A stretch of 64,000 nt of DNA from REEB481 sp964586595 (GTDB lineage: Bacteria > Bacteroidota > Bacteroidia > NS11-12g > UBA955), in the NCBI GenBank assembly GCA_964586595.1, contig CAZPHB010000005.1, positions 81,944 through 145,943 of the forward strand, read 5' to 3'. A model generated the notes under the pieces. That model was given only the letters and a program-made list of their open reading frames with translations. It made no database searches and was not told the DNA's origin. This document shows, in pieces, positions 1 to 7,676 of this stretch (the stretch's first letter is position 1; every line of letters begins with the position of its first letter). Position numbers and translations under genes: made by a program.

Positions 1-2
1 AG

Positions 3-1001
3 CAATTCCCTGCGTTCTCCTTGCTGAGCATCGTCGGGAAACCTTTCAGCACCGCTGATTACTTAAGCAGTGCCATACTCGGATTTATCATGGGCTATAA
101 GTTACTGTACCTCATTATTTGGCCCGAAGCAGCAGGACAAGACCCCGCCGGTTTTTTATTTTCCGGGGAAGGTTCCCTGATCTTGGGTTTATTGGTGATG
201 GCATTCGTGCTTTGGCTTAAATTCAGGGAAGACCGTAAACAAAGACTTCCAAAGCCCGAGGAGCGAATCAGTAAGGTTGGCCCGGAATATTTCATGGGCA
301 ATATCGCGGCACTCGCATTGTTGTTTGGTTTCCTGGGCGCCAAACTATTCCATATTATGGAGGATTGGTCCAATTTCACGGCAGATCCGATGGGAAGTAT
401 TTTCTCTACGGGTGGCTGGACATTTTATGGTGGATTGATTGGCGGTGGGGCAGCCGTATTGATTTACACGCACAAGAAAGGCATGAATGTGTTTCGGGTG
501 TTGGATGTTGGCGCACCGGGAATGATGATCGGCTATGCGGTAGGCAGGCTTGGCTGTCACCTGAGTGGCGATGGCGATTGGGGAATTGTAAATACCACGC
601 CGGCTCCGTCCTGGATGCCGTCCTGGATGTGGTCTTACCATTACCCAAACAACGTAATTGATGCAGGAATTCCCATTCCGGGCTGCACGCAGAATCATTG
701 CTTTATGTTGGAAGCGCCCGTGTTCCCAACACCTTTATACGAATTTGCCGCCGGGATGCTGCTGTTTGCTGCGCTGTGGATGCTTCGGAAGCGGCCACTC
801 GCCCCCGGCGTATTGTTCAGTGCTTACCTCATCATGGCCGGTGTGGAACGTTGGTTCATTGAAACCATTCGCGTTAATACCCAATATCATTTTGCGGGAA
901 TGGAGTTTTCACAGGCACAGCTCATTTCCGTAATCCTCGTTGCAGCAGGCGGTGTTGGTGTGTGGTACCTGTCCCGAAACCGTATGCAGGAAAAGTCATG
1001 A
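3..1001 (+). CDS. Prolipoprotein diacylglyceryl transferase (Lgt)-like membrane protein, 5' truncated by the window
   Basis: Multi-pass inner-membrane protein of the Lgt family, which moves a diacylglyceryl group from phosphatidylglycerol to the lipobox cysteine of prolipoproteins. The frame is open from base 3 with no stop, so the true start probably lies upstream; the TTG at 21 is only the first start-like codon. Family features seen are the YGGLIGG segment and a GR motif in a predicted helix. The usual GRxGNFxN signature is changed: after GRLG come C, H, L, S and then GDGDWG. This may be a divergent Bacteroidota paralogue and not the main Lgt. A DUF4294 gene follows after 25 bp. Membership of the family is fairly sure; the activity is inferred. 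Confidence 0.8.
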   Translation, partial: QFPAFSLLSIVGKPFSTADYLSSAILGFIMGYKLLYLIIWPEAAGQDPAGFLFSGEGSLILGLLVMAFVLWLKFREDRKQRLPKPEERISKVGPEYFMGNIAALALLFGFLGAKLFHIMEDWSNFTADPMGSIFSTGGWTFYGGLIGGGAAVLIYTHKKGMNVFRVLDVGAPGMMIGYAVGRLGCHLSGDGDWGIVNTTPAPSWMPSWMWSYHYPNNVIDAGIPIPGCTQNHCFMLEAPVFPTPLYEFAAGMLLFAALWMLRKRPLAPGVLFSAYLIMAGVERWFIETIRVNTQYHFAGMEFSQAQLISVILVAAGGVGVWYLSRNRMQEKS

Positions 1002-1026
1002 TGGCATAGGCTTTGAAACAGCTTGG

Positions 1027-1593
1027 ATGATGAGGTTTTTTTGCTGCTTCTTCATGTTGTTGCCGGCACTGCTCTGTGCACAGGCACAAGATTCTTCAAG
1101 GTCCAAAGTGGCATGGGAGCTGGTCAATGGCGACAGCGTAAAGGTGGTAGAATTGGAAGAAGTGCTGCGCAGGGAACGCTACGATTCCATGGCTCGTGTG
1201 AATTATATGCGTCTGGTACGCAACGTGAAACGGGCCATGCCGTATGCCAAAATGGTGGCCTATCAGATGCAGATGCTTGAAGATCAGCTGGCCCGCATTG
1301 AAGGCCGCAAGGAAAGGAAACGTTTCATCAGCCGTGCAGAACAGGTGTTGAAAGAGCAGTTTGAAGCCAGCATTAAAGACCTTTCCATCAATCAGGGGAA
1401 AATCCTGATGAAGCTCATCCACCGTGAAACCGGGCGCAGTACCTGGGAAGTGTTGAAATATTATAAAGGAGGCACCTCGGCATTTTTCTGGCAGTCATTT
1501 GGTGCTTTCTGGGGACATAACCTCAAAGACGAATGGGATCCGGTGAGTGATTACCAAATTGAATTCATCATTCGGAATTATCACCTTGAGTAA
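1027..1593 (+). CDS. DUF4294 family exported protein
   Basis: A 188-residue protein that I recognise as the Bacteroidota-specific DUF4294 family, of unknown function. It begins MMRFFCCFFMLLPALLCAQA, a signal peptide with likely cleavage after an Ala-Gln-Ala stretch. The rest is charged and helical, with Lys/Arg/Glu-rich segments around residues 60-130. ATG 1027 is chosen because it gives this signal peptide directly; upstream in-frame starts would add residues out of character that overlap the preceding gene. It lies 25 bp after the Lgt-like gene and probably shares its transcript. Its 3' end overlaps the convergent rhomboid gene by 26 bp. Confidence 0.75.
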   Translation: MMRFFCCFFMLLPALLCAQAQDSSRSKVAWELVNGDSVKVVELEEVLRRERYDSMARVNYMRLVRNVKRAMPYAKMVAYQMQMLEDQLARIEGRKERKRFISRAEQVLKEQFEASIKDLSINQGKILMKLIHRETGRSTWEVLKYYKGGTSAFFWQSFGAFWGHNLKDEWDPVSDYQIEFIIRNYHLE

Positions 1594-2236
1594 TGCTGTC
1601 TTCCTTCCGAAAATCAAAACGCATGTAGCGGTCTTCGTTGGTATGTTCATCCATTACATCAGCACCATCCTCCTTTGGCGGGTCCTGTGGTATATGTTTG
1701 CGCAGGATAACGGCCGTAAGCACGCCTGAGATCAAACCGGATATGTGCCCTTCATAAGACACCTGTGGATTGGCCGGAAAAAGGCCCCAGATGGCTGAGC
1801 CGTAATATATCAGCACGAGCAAGGTGAGCACATGATAGGTTTGATTTCGGCGCAATATGGACATGGTTGGAAACCAGGCAATCAGGCCGTACACCAATCC
1901 GCTGGCACCAATATGCCACAGCGGCCGGCCAATCATCCACAGCATAAAACCACTAAGAAGCCAGATGATCAATATTGCACGTGGCAATAATCCGGGTGCA
2001 AATAGTCCCAATAAAAAACTCAGGCTAAACAATGAAAGCAAATTGCCCCAAAGATGTTCCGCCGAAGCGTGAAACAGGGGCATGGTCAGCACGCCACTCA
2101 GGGTCTCAGTTGTTCTGGGCAGAATTCCGTAATCCGTAGCCTGTAATTGAAAATGGCTTTGTGCCAAAGATCCGTTCAAAATAATTACGCACAGCAGGAT
2201 GCTGTTCAGGAGTGCTTTCCCGGGTTTAAAACTCAT
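1568..2236 (-). CDS. Rhomboid family intramembrane serine protease
   Basis: A 222-residue polytopic membrane protein of the rhomboid family, which cleaves transmembrane substrates within the bilayer. The catalytic serine is in the GASG motif (Ser112 from the chosen start) and the partner histidine is His164 in EGHISG. An HxxGN segment (residues 61-65) matches the conserved helix-2 region. About six hydrophobic segments are followed by a charged cytoplasmic tail rich in Asp, Glu and Arg. ATG 2236 is preferred over the longer start at 2260 because it overlaps the stop of the upstream acetyltransferase gene as ATGA, implying translational coupling. The 3' end overlaps the convergent DUF4294 gene. 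Confidence 0.88.
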   Translation of the reverse strand: MSFKPGKALLNSILLCVIILNGSLAQSHFQLQATDYGILPRTTETLSGVLTMPLFHASAEHLWGNLLSLFSLSFLLGLFAPGLLPRAILIIWLLSGFMLWMIGRPLWHIGASGLVYGLIAWFPTMSILRRNQTYHVLTLLVLIYYGSAIWGLFPANPQVSYEGHISGLISGVLTAVILRKHIPQDPPKEDGADVMDEHTNEDRYMRFDFRKEDSITQGDNSE

Positions 2237-2697
2237 AGCGTGATGGAGCCATTCAGCCATTCCGGATCCAGGTGACTGCCATATTTGTTGTAGAATTGGA
2301 TTGCAGGTTCATTCCATGCTAAAACCTGCCAGACAAGTTTGGTACAATGCTGTTCTTTACCCAAAGCCAAGACATATTCAAACAAAGAAGCACCTATGCC
2401 GGACCTTCTGTATTCCGGAGAAACATAGAAGTCTTCCAAATACAAACAGCGACCTTTCCAGGTACTGTAGCGAAAATACCAAATGGCCATGCCCACAATG
2501 TGTCCGTGAACTTCAGCAACGGCACAGCCAAACCAATTTCCATCGCGGCCAAAACCATCTGCCAGCATGCGTTCAGGTGTGTTGATCACTTCTTGTGGGG
2601 CTCGTTCATATTCGGCAAGTTCAAGGATGAGTTGATACACAGCTTGAACATCATCTGGTTTTGCCAGACAAATATGCACGGAAGAATGTTGGTTCAT
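2233..2697 (-). CDS. GNAT family N-acetyltransferase (diamine/spermidine acetyltransferase-like)
   Basis: A 154-residue acetyl-CoA-dependent N-acetyltransferase. The N-terminus has the family alpha1-alpha2 region (AxxDDVxxVYQLILELAEYER), the central part LYLEDFYVSPEYRRSGIGASLF contains motif A with the acetyl-CoA pyrophosphate loop RRSGIG, and the C-terminus has WNEPAIQFYNKYGS. The pattern is closest to the spermidine/thialysine acetyltransferases; the substrate is inferred from resemblance only. ATG 2697 is used instead of the TTG two codons upstream. It starts 6 bp after a small T9SS protein gene and overlaps the rhomboid gene by 4 bp, so the three are likely co-transcribed. Confidence 0.88.
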   Translation of the reverse strand: MNQHSSVHICLAKPDDVQAVYQLILELAEYERAPQEVINTPERMLADGFGRDGNWFGCAVAEVHGHIVGMAIWYFRYSTWKGRCLYLEDFYVSPEYRRSGIGASLFEYVLALGKEQHCTKLVWQVLAWNEPAIQFYNKYGSHLDPEWLNGSITL

Positions 2698-2703
2698 GGG
2701 CAA

Positions 2704-3069
2704 TCAGCGAAGCACCAGCTTCTGGGTGAAGCTCTGTTCACCCGAGGCCATTTTCACGAAATATAGGCCTTTGGATAATTTCAAATCAGCAATTTCAATC
2801 CGGATTGAACCCCTGTCAATATCTGACTGATTGATGAGGTGTGTGTACAGCGATTGACCAATAACATTAGTCACGCTCAATTGGACCTGACCACCTGCAA
2901 TATCGGCTTCATGGAATGATACGAGCACATAAGTGCCTGTGACCGGATTCGGGGAAATAGAAAAATGAAGCGGCGCATTGTCGTTGTTCCCAACAACCTG
3001 CGCAAACACCCCGGATGCCGAGCTGAACATCAGCATCAATGCAAAAAGGTATGTCGCGATTCGCTTCAT
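2704..3069 (-). CDS. Small secreted protein consisting mainly of a T9SS type A sorting domain
   Basis: A 121-residue protein with an N-terminal signal peptide (residues 1-23, ending GVFA-Q) followed almost at once by a type A C-terminal signal: FSISPNPVTG near residue 38, a middle V..VIGQSLY strand, then LSKGLYFVKM and a basic end QKLVLR. Such tails direct export across the outer membrane by the type IX system and are normally removed. It is unusual that hardly any cargo sits between the signal peptide and the tail (about 12 residues). It leads the acetyltransferase-rhomboid group; its promoter overlaps the terminator of the upstream lipoprotein gene. Confidence 0.85.
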   Translation of the reverse strand: MKRIATYLFALMLMFSSASGVFAQVVGNNDNAPLHFSISPNPVTGTYVLVSFHEADIAGGQVQLSVTNVIGQSLYTHLINQSDIDRGSIRIEIADLKLSKGLYFVKMASGEQSFTQKLVLR

Positions 3070-3078
3070 CGTTTAGTG

Positions 3079-3108
3079 CAAATCTAAATAAAAAAGGACA
3101 CTTTGCAA
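3079..3108 (-). promoter_or_regulatory. Bacteroidota-type promoter for the small T9SS protein gene
   Basis: On the minus strand, TTG (3108-3106) is followed after exactly 19 bases by TAGATTTG (3086-3079), a full match to the Bacteroidota primary sigma pattern TTG-N19-TAnnTTTG. The start codon lies 10 bases below the -7 element. The -33 element falls in the loop side of the terminator hairpin at 3084-3126. Confidence 0.65.
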
Positions 3109-3126
3109 GTGTCCTTTTTTATTTAG
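3084..3126 (-). terminator. Rho-independent terminator, perfect 20-bp stem
   Basis: Inverted repeat 3084-3103 / 3107-3126 with a 3-base loop. The stem contains GGACACTT with an A/T tract outside it, giving the U run after the hairpin on either strand. It lies 15-57 bases downstream of the lipoprotein gene at 3141-3350, whose transcript it should end. Confidence 0.85.
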
Positions 3127-3140
3127 TTGTTGTCCAACTC

Positions 3141-3350
3141 TTAGTGAGCAGGAGTGGCAGCAGGAGCAGCAGCAGGTGCAGCAGTGCTGTCTTTCTTGGT
3201 AGAATCTTCCTGAGCAGGAGCGGTCTGTGCAGCAGGTGCAGCAGCGCTGTCCTTCTTGGTGGTGTCGGCGTTAGCTTCGCCAGATTTTCCGTTGCAAGCT
3301 GCGAATGCAAATACTGCGATGGCAGCCAGGGTGAAATAAGCTTTTTTCAT
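3141..3350 (-). CDS. Small Ala/Pro/Lys-rich lipoprotein
   Basis: A 69-residue predicted lipoprotein. The signal peptide ends in the lipobox FAAC, giving Cys19 as the acylated residue. The mature part is low-complexity: two copies of a DxTKKDSxAAPAA-like unit (around residues 29-40 and 49-62), ending in Pro/Ala and a final His. No domain is recognisable. The start has a well-placed upstream AAGGA-like site, a promoter match 26 bases upstream and a strong terminator, so it is a monocistronic, probably well expressed gene. The GC-rich repeat also keeps other frames open, but the lipobox and expression signals favour this one. Confidence 0.75.
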   Translation of the reverse strand: MKKAYFTLAAIAVFAFAACNGKSGEANADTTKKDSAAAPAAQTAPAQEDSTKKDSTAAPAAAPAATPAH

Positions 3351-3375
3351 CTTGTTTTTCCTTGTTTGAGTGCTG

Positions 3376-3405
3376 CAAATTTACGAACGGAAAGGATATT
3401 TCAAA
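3376..3405 (-). promoter_or_regulatory. Bacteroidota-type promoter for the small lipoprotein gene
   Basis: Minus strand TTTG (3405-3402), 18-base spacer, then TAAATTTG (3383-3376), matching TTTG-N18/19-TAnnTTTG. The start codon begins 26 bases downstream. Confidence 0.6.
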
Positions 3406-3533
3406 TAGTTGCAAAAAAAAATCCTGTTTTCGACAAGAAAATTTTCAAGTGCCTGAAAATCAAGGGGTTACGAAAATTATCGAGAAAAAAAAGCGCTTGA
3501 AAAGCAACTTTCTTCCTCATTTGTTTCGCTTTT

Positions 3534-5015
3534 GTGACGAAAAACAAAATTGCCGTTGTGGGTTCAGGAGTGGCCGGATTAGCCGCTGCAATACGCCTGC
3601 AACGCAAAGGGTATGAAGTGCAGGTTTTTGAAGCATCCTCAACACCGGGCGGCAAAATGGGCAGCAAAAAGTTGGGTGGCTATCGGTTCGATACCGGCCC
3701 TTCATTATTTACACGACCGGATCTCGTGGATGAGCTTTTTGAACTCTGCGAGGTGAATCCCAGGGAGTATTATCGATATCACCAGCTTCCCGTGGTTTGC
3801 CATTATTTCTATCCAAACGGAAAGCAGTTTCAGGCGCCTGCGGGTGCAGAAGCTTTGGCGCAGGCCATGGAACAGGTTTTTGGCGAGCCTGCCGAAGGCG
3901 TGCGCCGTTTCTTCCGCAAAAGTGCCTTCTTGTACCGCATCACGGCTCCTGTTTTTCTGGAACGTTCCCTGCATCGTCTCGATACGTACCTGCGCCCTGC
4001 AGGATTGCGCGGTATTTTCAACCTCCCATTCATAGACATGCTGCCCAGCATGGCCCGCCGCAATGAGTCGTTCTTTAAAACCGCTGAAGTACGTCAGTTC
4101 TTCAACCGTTTTGCCACTTACAATGGTTCTAACCCCTACAAAGCGCCGGCTACACTCAATGTGATTCCCCACCTGGAAACCGTAATGGGTGCATATCATC
4201 CACAGGGCGGTATTGTTCAGATTGCACGCAGCCTGCACGCCCTGGCTGAACAAATGGGTGTTGTATTTCATTTCAATGCCCGGGTGAAACAAATCCGCAT
4301 GCAACAGGGAAGGATTCAGGGATTGCTGTTGGAAGACGGTCGGAATATCGATGCCGGAATGGTGTTGAGCAATGCCGATGTGTACCACACCTATCGCCAT
4401 TTGTTAGATGTGCCCATGCCACAGCGTGTGGCGAATGTGGACAGTTCTAGCTCTGCGCTGATCTTTTACTGGGGAGTGAAGCAAAAATTTCCCCAGCTCG
4501 GACTGCACAACATCTTCTTCTCGTCTGATTATCGGCGCGAGTTTGCTCAAATTTGGGACGCGCAAACGGCACCGGACGATCCCACAATTTACGTGAACAT
4601 CACCTCGAAGTATGAAGCTGATGATGCTCCGGAATACGGTGAAAACTGGTTTGTCATGGTGAACGTGCCTGCCAATAGGGGGCAGGATTGGACGACGATT
4701 CGTACCCGGCTGCGGAAAGTCGTACTGGATAAATTGTCTGAATTATTGCATGTGGATATGGCTGCACTCATTGAAGTCGAGGATGTCCTGGATCCGGTAC
4801 TGATTGAGTCGGGAACCGCATCTTTCCGCGGAGCGCTTTATGGCAGCAGCAGCAATAAACGGATGGCCGCTTTTTTTCGCCAGAGGAATAAGTCCGGGCA
4901 AATACAGGGTTTGTATTTCGCCGGTGGCAGTGTGCATCCCGGAGGCGGAATTCCGCTTTGTTTGCTCAGTGCAAAAATTACAGCATCTTTGACTCCTCCA
5001 GCATCCGGCGCATAA
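3534..5015 (+). CDS. crtD: Phytoene desaturase family protein, probable CrtD-type hydroxycarotenoid 3,4-desaturase
   Basis: A 493-residue FAD-dependent carotenoid desaturase/isomerase of the CrtI family. The N-terminus has the dinucleotide-binding motif VVGSGVAGLAAA with the following acidic residue (VFEA) and PGGKMG; the C-terminus has the family signature FAGGSVHPGGGIPL. A second CrtI-family gene lies in the same operon and this one is next to a CruF-like hydratase gene, the arrangement used for 1'-hydroxy-3',4'-didehydro end groups; I therefore infer CrtD and not the phytoene-to-lycopene enzyme. The start is GTG 3534, the first in-frame start fitting the flavin motif. The next gene starts 2 bp after the stop. 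Family assignment is sure; the CrtD/CrtI split is inference. Confidence 0.8.
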   Translation: MTKNKIAVVGSGVAGLAAAIRLQRKGYEVQVFEASSTPGGKMGSKKLGGYRFDTGPSLFTRPDLVDELFELCEVNPREYYRYHQLPVVCHYFYPNGKQFQAPAGAEALAQAMEQVFGEPAEGVRRFFRKSAFLYRITAPVFLERSLHRLDTYLRPAGLRGIFNLPFIDMLPSMARRNESFFKTAEVRQFFNRFATYNGSNPYKAPATLNVIPHLETVMGAYHPQGGIVQIARSLHALAEQMGVVFHFNARVKQIRMQQGRIQGLLLEDGRNIDAGMVLSNADVYHTYRHLLDVPMPQRVANVDSSSSALIFYWGVKQKFPQLGLHNIFFSSDYRREFAQIWDAQTAPDDPTIYVNITSKYEADDAPEYGENWFVMVNVPANRGQDWTTIRTRLRKVVLDKLSELLHVDMAALIEVEDVLDPVLIESGTASFRGALYGSSSNKRMAAFFRQRNKSGQIQGLYFAGGSVHPGGGIPLCLLSAKITASLTPPASGA

Positions 5016-5017
5016 AC

Positions 5018-5674
5018 ATGCAAAAGCACCTGAATACCGCTACCTGGTTGGCCGTTATTATCTATGGGGTTGGCCTCACCGGTTTCCTCATACCTGAGCT
5101 GGAGCCTTGGATGATGCGCCTTACGCCGGTGAACATCCTTATGGCCATGGCAGCGGCCTTGTTTTTTCACAAAAAATGGAATGCCCGATTTGTTGCTGCC
5201 GCACTGATGATTGCCCTTGGTGGTTATTGCATAGAAGTGGCCGGCGTAAAAACGGGGGCTATTTTTGGGGCCTATAAGTATCAGTCAACCTTAGGATTTT
5301 CGGCGCTGGGGGTGCCACTCATCCTTTCGGTGAACTGGTTTTTTTTGGTTTACGCAACCCGCAGCGTGGCGCAATCATGGGTAAAAGACCCCTTGTTGCT
5401 TGCTTTGCTTGCTGCAGCAATGATGACCGGTTACGACTTCATCATGGAGCCGGTGGCGGTGCGCTACGATTTTTGGACCTGGGATGCCGGTTTCATTCCT
5501 ACGCAGAACTACATCGCCTGGTTCATCATTTCATTTTGCTTCCATTACCTGTTCCTCAAATGGGTTCCCATGAATTCAAACCCCTTTGCCCAGCGCCTCC
5601 TGCTGATACAGGTGGTGTTTTTCGCAGTGTTGCATCTTCAGGCCAACGGTTCGCTTGCGAAATTATTTCACTGA
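5018..5674 (+). CDS. cruF: CruF-like carotenoid 1',2'-hydratase (carotenoid biosynthesis membrane protein, DUF422)
   Basis: A 218-residue, about seven-helix membrane protein. It carries the family signatures GVKTGAIFGAYKY (middle) and DFIMEPVAVRYDFWTW (later), and ends in a further hydrophobic helix. CruF adds water across the terminal double bond of an acyclic carotenoid end, producing a 1'-hydroxyl. ATG 5018 is 2 bp after the crtD stop, so the two are translationally linked. The longer in-frame opening at 4958 would overlap crtD and lacks support. The neighbouring crtD and crtZ fit a pathway to a monocyclic hydroxylated xanthophyll. Confidence 0.82.
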   Translation: MQKHLNTATWLAVIIYGVGLTGFLIPELEPWMMRLTPVNILMAMAAALFFHKKWNARFVAAALMIALGGYCIEVAGVKTGAIFGAYKYQSTLGFSALGVPLILSVNWFFLVYATRSVAQSWVKDPLLLALLAAAMMTGYDFIMEPVAVRYDFWTWDAGFIPTQNYIAWFIISFCFHYLFLKWVPMNSNPFAQRLLLIQVVFFAVLHLQANGSLAKLFH

Positions 5675-5735
5675 ATATGAGCGATATCATGCCTGAAGGT
5701 CCGAACAATAAAAAATAAAGGTTGTTCATTTACAT

Positions 5736-6191
5736 ATGAATTGGTTGTGGAACATCCTCGTTGTCTTTGCATTTTTTGCGCTGATGGAAGGGGTGGCCTG
5801 GTTTACCCATAAATACATCATGCACGGTTTTCTGTGGATTTGGCATCGCAGCCATCACGAGCCCCGTCATGGAGCCCTCGAGCGCAATGATTTATTCGGC
5901 TTCATGTTTGCCATCCCCAGCGTGTGGCTTATTGTGGTCGGTGCTGCATCGTTCGATTGGCGCTTCTATGCCGGGTTGGGAATTGCCCTCTACGGATTGG
6001 CGTATTTTCTGGTTCATGATGTGTTTGTGCATCAGCGCATCAAGTGGTTGAAATCTACCAACAGTCCGTACTTCCATGCGATGCGGATGACGCATTATCA
6101 CCACCATACTTTTCATGGGAAAGAGGGTTCAGAGGCCTTTGGTTTTCTCTTTGTATCCCGCAGGTTTCTGAAACGATTTTCAAAAAAATAA
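5736..6191 (+). CDS. crtZ: Beta-carotene 3-hydroxylase (fatty acid hydroxylase superfamily)
   Basis: A 151-residue integral-membrane non-heme di-iron hydroxylase that adds the 3-hydroxyl to beta-ionone rings. Histidine clusters expected for iron binding are visible: HKYIMH, HRSHHEPRH, HDVFVHQR and HYHHHTFH. Four hydrophobic segments fit the CrtZ topology. Length is typical of bacterial CrtZ. It sits 61 bp after cruF and 3 bp before crtI, clearly inside the carotenoid operon. Its presence means that a ring is formed on at least one end of the carotenoid, yet no lycopene cyclase gene is in the window. Confidence 0.9.
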   Translation: MNWLWNILVVFAFFALMEGVAWFTHKYIMHGFLWIWHRSHHEPRHGALERNDLFGFMFAIPSVWLIVVGAASFDWRFYAGLGIALYGLAYFLVHDVFVHQRIKWLKSTNSPYFHAMRMTHYHHHTFHGKEGSEAFGFLFVSRRFLKRFSKK

Positions 6192-6194
6192 TTC

Positions 6195-7676
6195 ATGGCA
6201 AAAAAAGTGCTCATTGTTGGCGCAGGTCTCGGTGGTCTGGCTACCGCCCTTCGACTTTCTCATTTAGGTTATCAGGTAGAAGTGCTTGAGCGTTATCAGC
6301 GGCCCGGTGGTCGTCTGAATTTGCTGGAAAAGGACGGTTTCACCTTTGATGTTGGGCCCTCGTTTTTCAGCATGAGCTATGAATTCAGGGAGCTGTTTGC
6401 TTCTCAAGGGCTGGAAGTGCCTTTTACCATCAAAGAACTCGATCCTTTGTACACGGTGAACATTGCCGGTCGCGATAAAGTATATCGCATGTTCAAGGAT
6501 TTGAAAAAACTCGCCCTGGAATTTGCAGACGAACCCAATTTTGAAGCGAAAGCCCAACGTTACCTGAAGGCCGCCGGAACCATTTTCCACGATACGGAAT
6601 ACAAAGTGGTGAAGCGCAACTTCAACGGCATGGTGCCTTATCTGGCTTCCCTGGCTACCGTCCCTTTGAAACATTTGCCCAAAATGTTTCGCAGCATGTG
6701 GGCTGAACTGGAACGGAATTTTGAAACGGAAGATGTCAAAGTGATATTCTCTCTTGTTTCTTTTTTCCTTGGTGCCACGCCTTTTGATACACCGGCCGTT
6801 TACAGTTTGTTGAATTACACCGAATTGCAGCACGATGGTTACTGGAACGTAGAAGGCGGCATGTATCAAATCGTGGAAGGAATCATGCCCATTCTTCAGG
6901 AACGCGGGGTGCGTTTTCACTACAATACCGAAGTTACCGGAGTGGAGCTGCAACAGGGTAAACTGCACGCAGTGGTGGATGCAGCAGGCAAGGGCTGGAC
7001 CGCGGACATCTTCGTGTGTAATGCCGATGCGGCGTGGTTCCGCGGCGCCATCTTAAACCGCAATGCTTACCGCGAGGAAAAGCTGGATAAATTGGACTGG
7101 ACGCTGGCGCCGTTTACCATCTATCTGGGTGTAAAAGGCAAAATTGACGGCATAGCCCACCACAACTACTTCCTGGGCAACAACTTCAAAGCCTACGCCG
7201 ATATGATCTTCAAAACCTCCGTGGCTCCGGAGAAGCCATATTACTACGTGAATGTGGCCTCTAAAAGCAACCCTCAATGCGCCCCCGAAGGTTGTGAAAA
7301 CCTGTTTATTCTTTGTCCCGTTCCCGACCTGCGCCACAAGCCAGATTGGTCTGATGCGGAAAAGTTGACCGAAGATATTATTGCCGATTTGAGCACAAGG
7401 GTGGGTTACGACATCTCAAACAACATCCTCAGCAAAACTGTTTATACTCCAGTTGATTGGATGAATATGTTTAATTTATACAAAGGAAGTGGATTGGGTT
7501 TGGCACATGGAATGAACCAAATTGGTGCATTTCGGCCTTCCAACAAAGACGAACAACTGAGTAACCTGTATTACGTTGGCGCAAGCACCGTTCCAGGTAC
7601 AGGCCTGCCCATCGTTGTTATAGGTTCTAAACTCGTTACGGAAAGGATCACCCATGAGCATGGAACTATATCATAA
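6195..7676 (+). CDS. crtI: Phytoene desaturase (lycopene-forming)
   Basis: A 493-residue FAD-dependent desaturase. The N-terminal Rossmann motif is VGAGLGGLATAL with VLERYQRPGGR; a DVGPSFF segment follows; the C-terminal CrtI signature is YVGASTVPGTGLPIVVIGSK. It is the copy adjacent to and overlapping crtB, which is the usual crtI-crtB pairing, so it is assigned to conversion of phytoene to lycopene. ATG 6195 lies 3 bp after crtZ. The last 23 bases overlap crtB. Confidence 0.9.
   Translation: MAKKVLIVGAGLGGLATALRLSHLGYQVEVLERYQRPGGRLNLLEKDGFTFDVGPSFFSMSYEFRELFASQGLEVPFTIKELDPLYTVNIAGRDKVYRMFKDLKKLALEFADEPNFEAKAQRYLKAAGTIFHDTEYKVVKRNFNGMVPYLASLATVPLKHLPKMFRSMWAELERNFETEDVKVIFSLVSFFLGATPFDTPAVYSLLNYTELQHDGYWNVEGGMYQIVEGIMPILQERGVRFHYNTEVTGVELQQGKLHAVVDAAGKGWTADIFVCNADAAWFRGAILNRNAYREEKLDKLDWTLAPFTIYLGVKGKIDGIAHHNYFLGNNFKAYADMIFKTSVAPEKPYYYVNVASKSNPQCAPEGCENLFILCPVPDLRHKPDWSDAEKLTEDIIADLSTRVGYDISNNILSKTVYTPVDWMNMFNLYKGSGLGLAHGMNQIGAFRPSNKDEQLSNLYYVGASTVPGTGLPIVVIGSKLVTERITHEHGTIS

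Noticed and set aside
3119..3310. 63-residue open frame rich in Leu/His/Arg overlapping the small lipoprotein
   Set aside because: It is an out-of-frame reading of the GC-rich repeat; the lipobox, promoter and ribosome site belong to the 3141-3350 frame.
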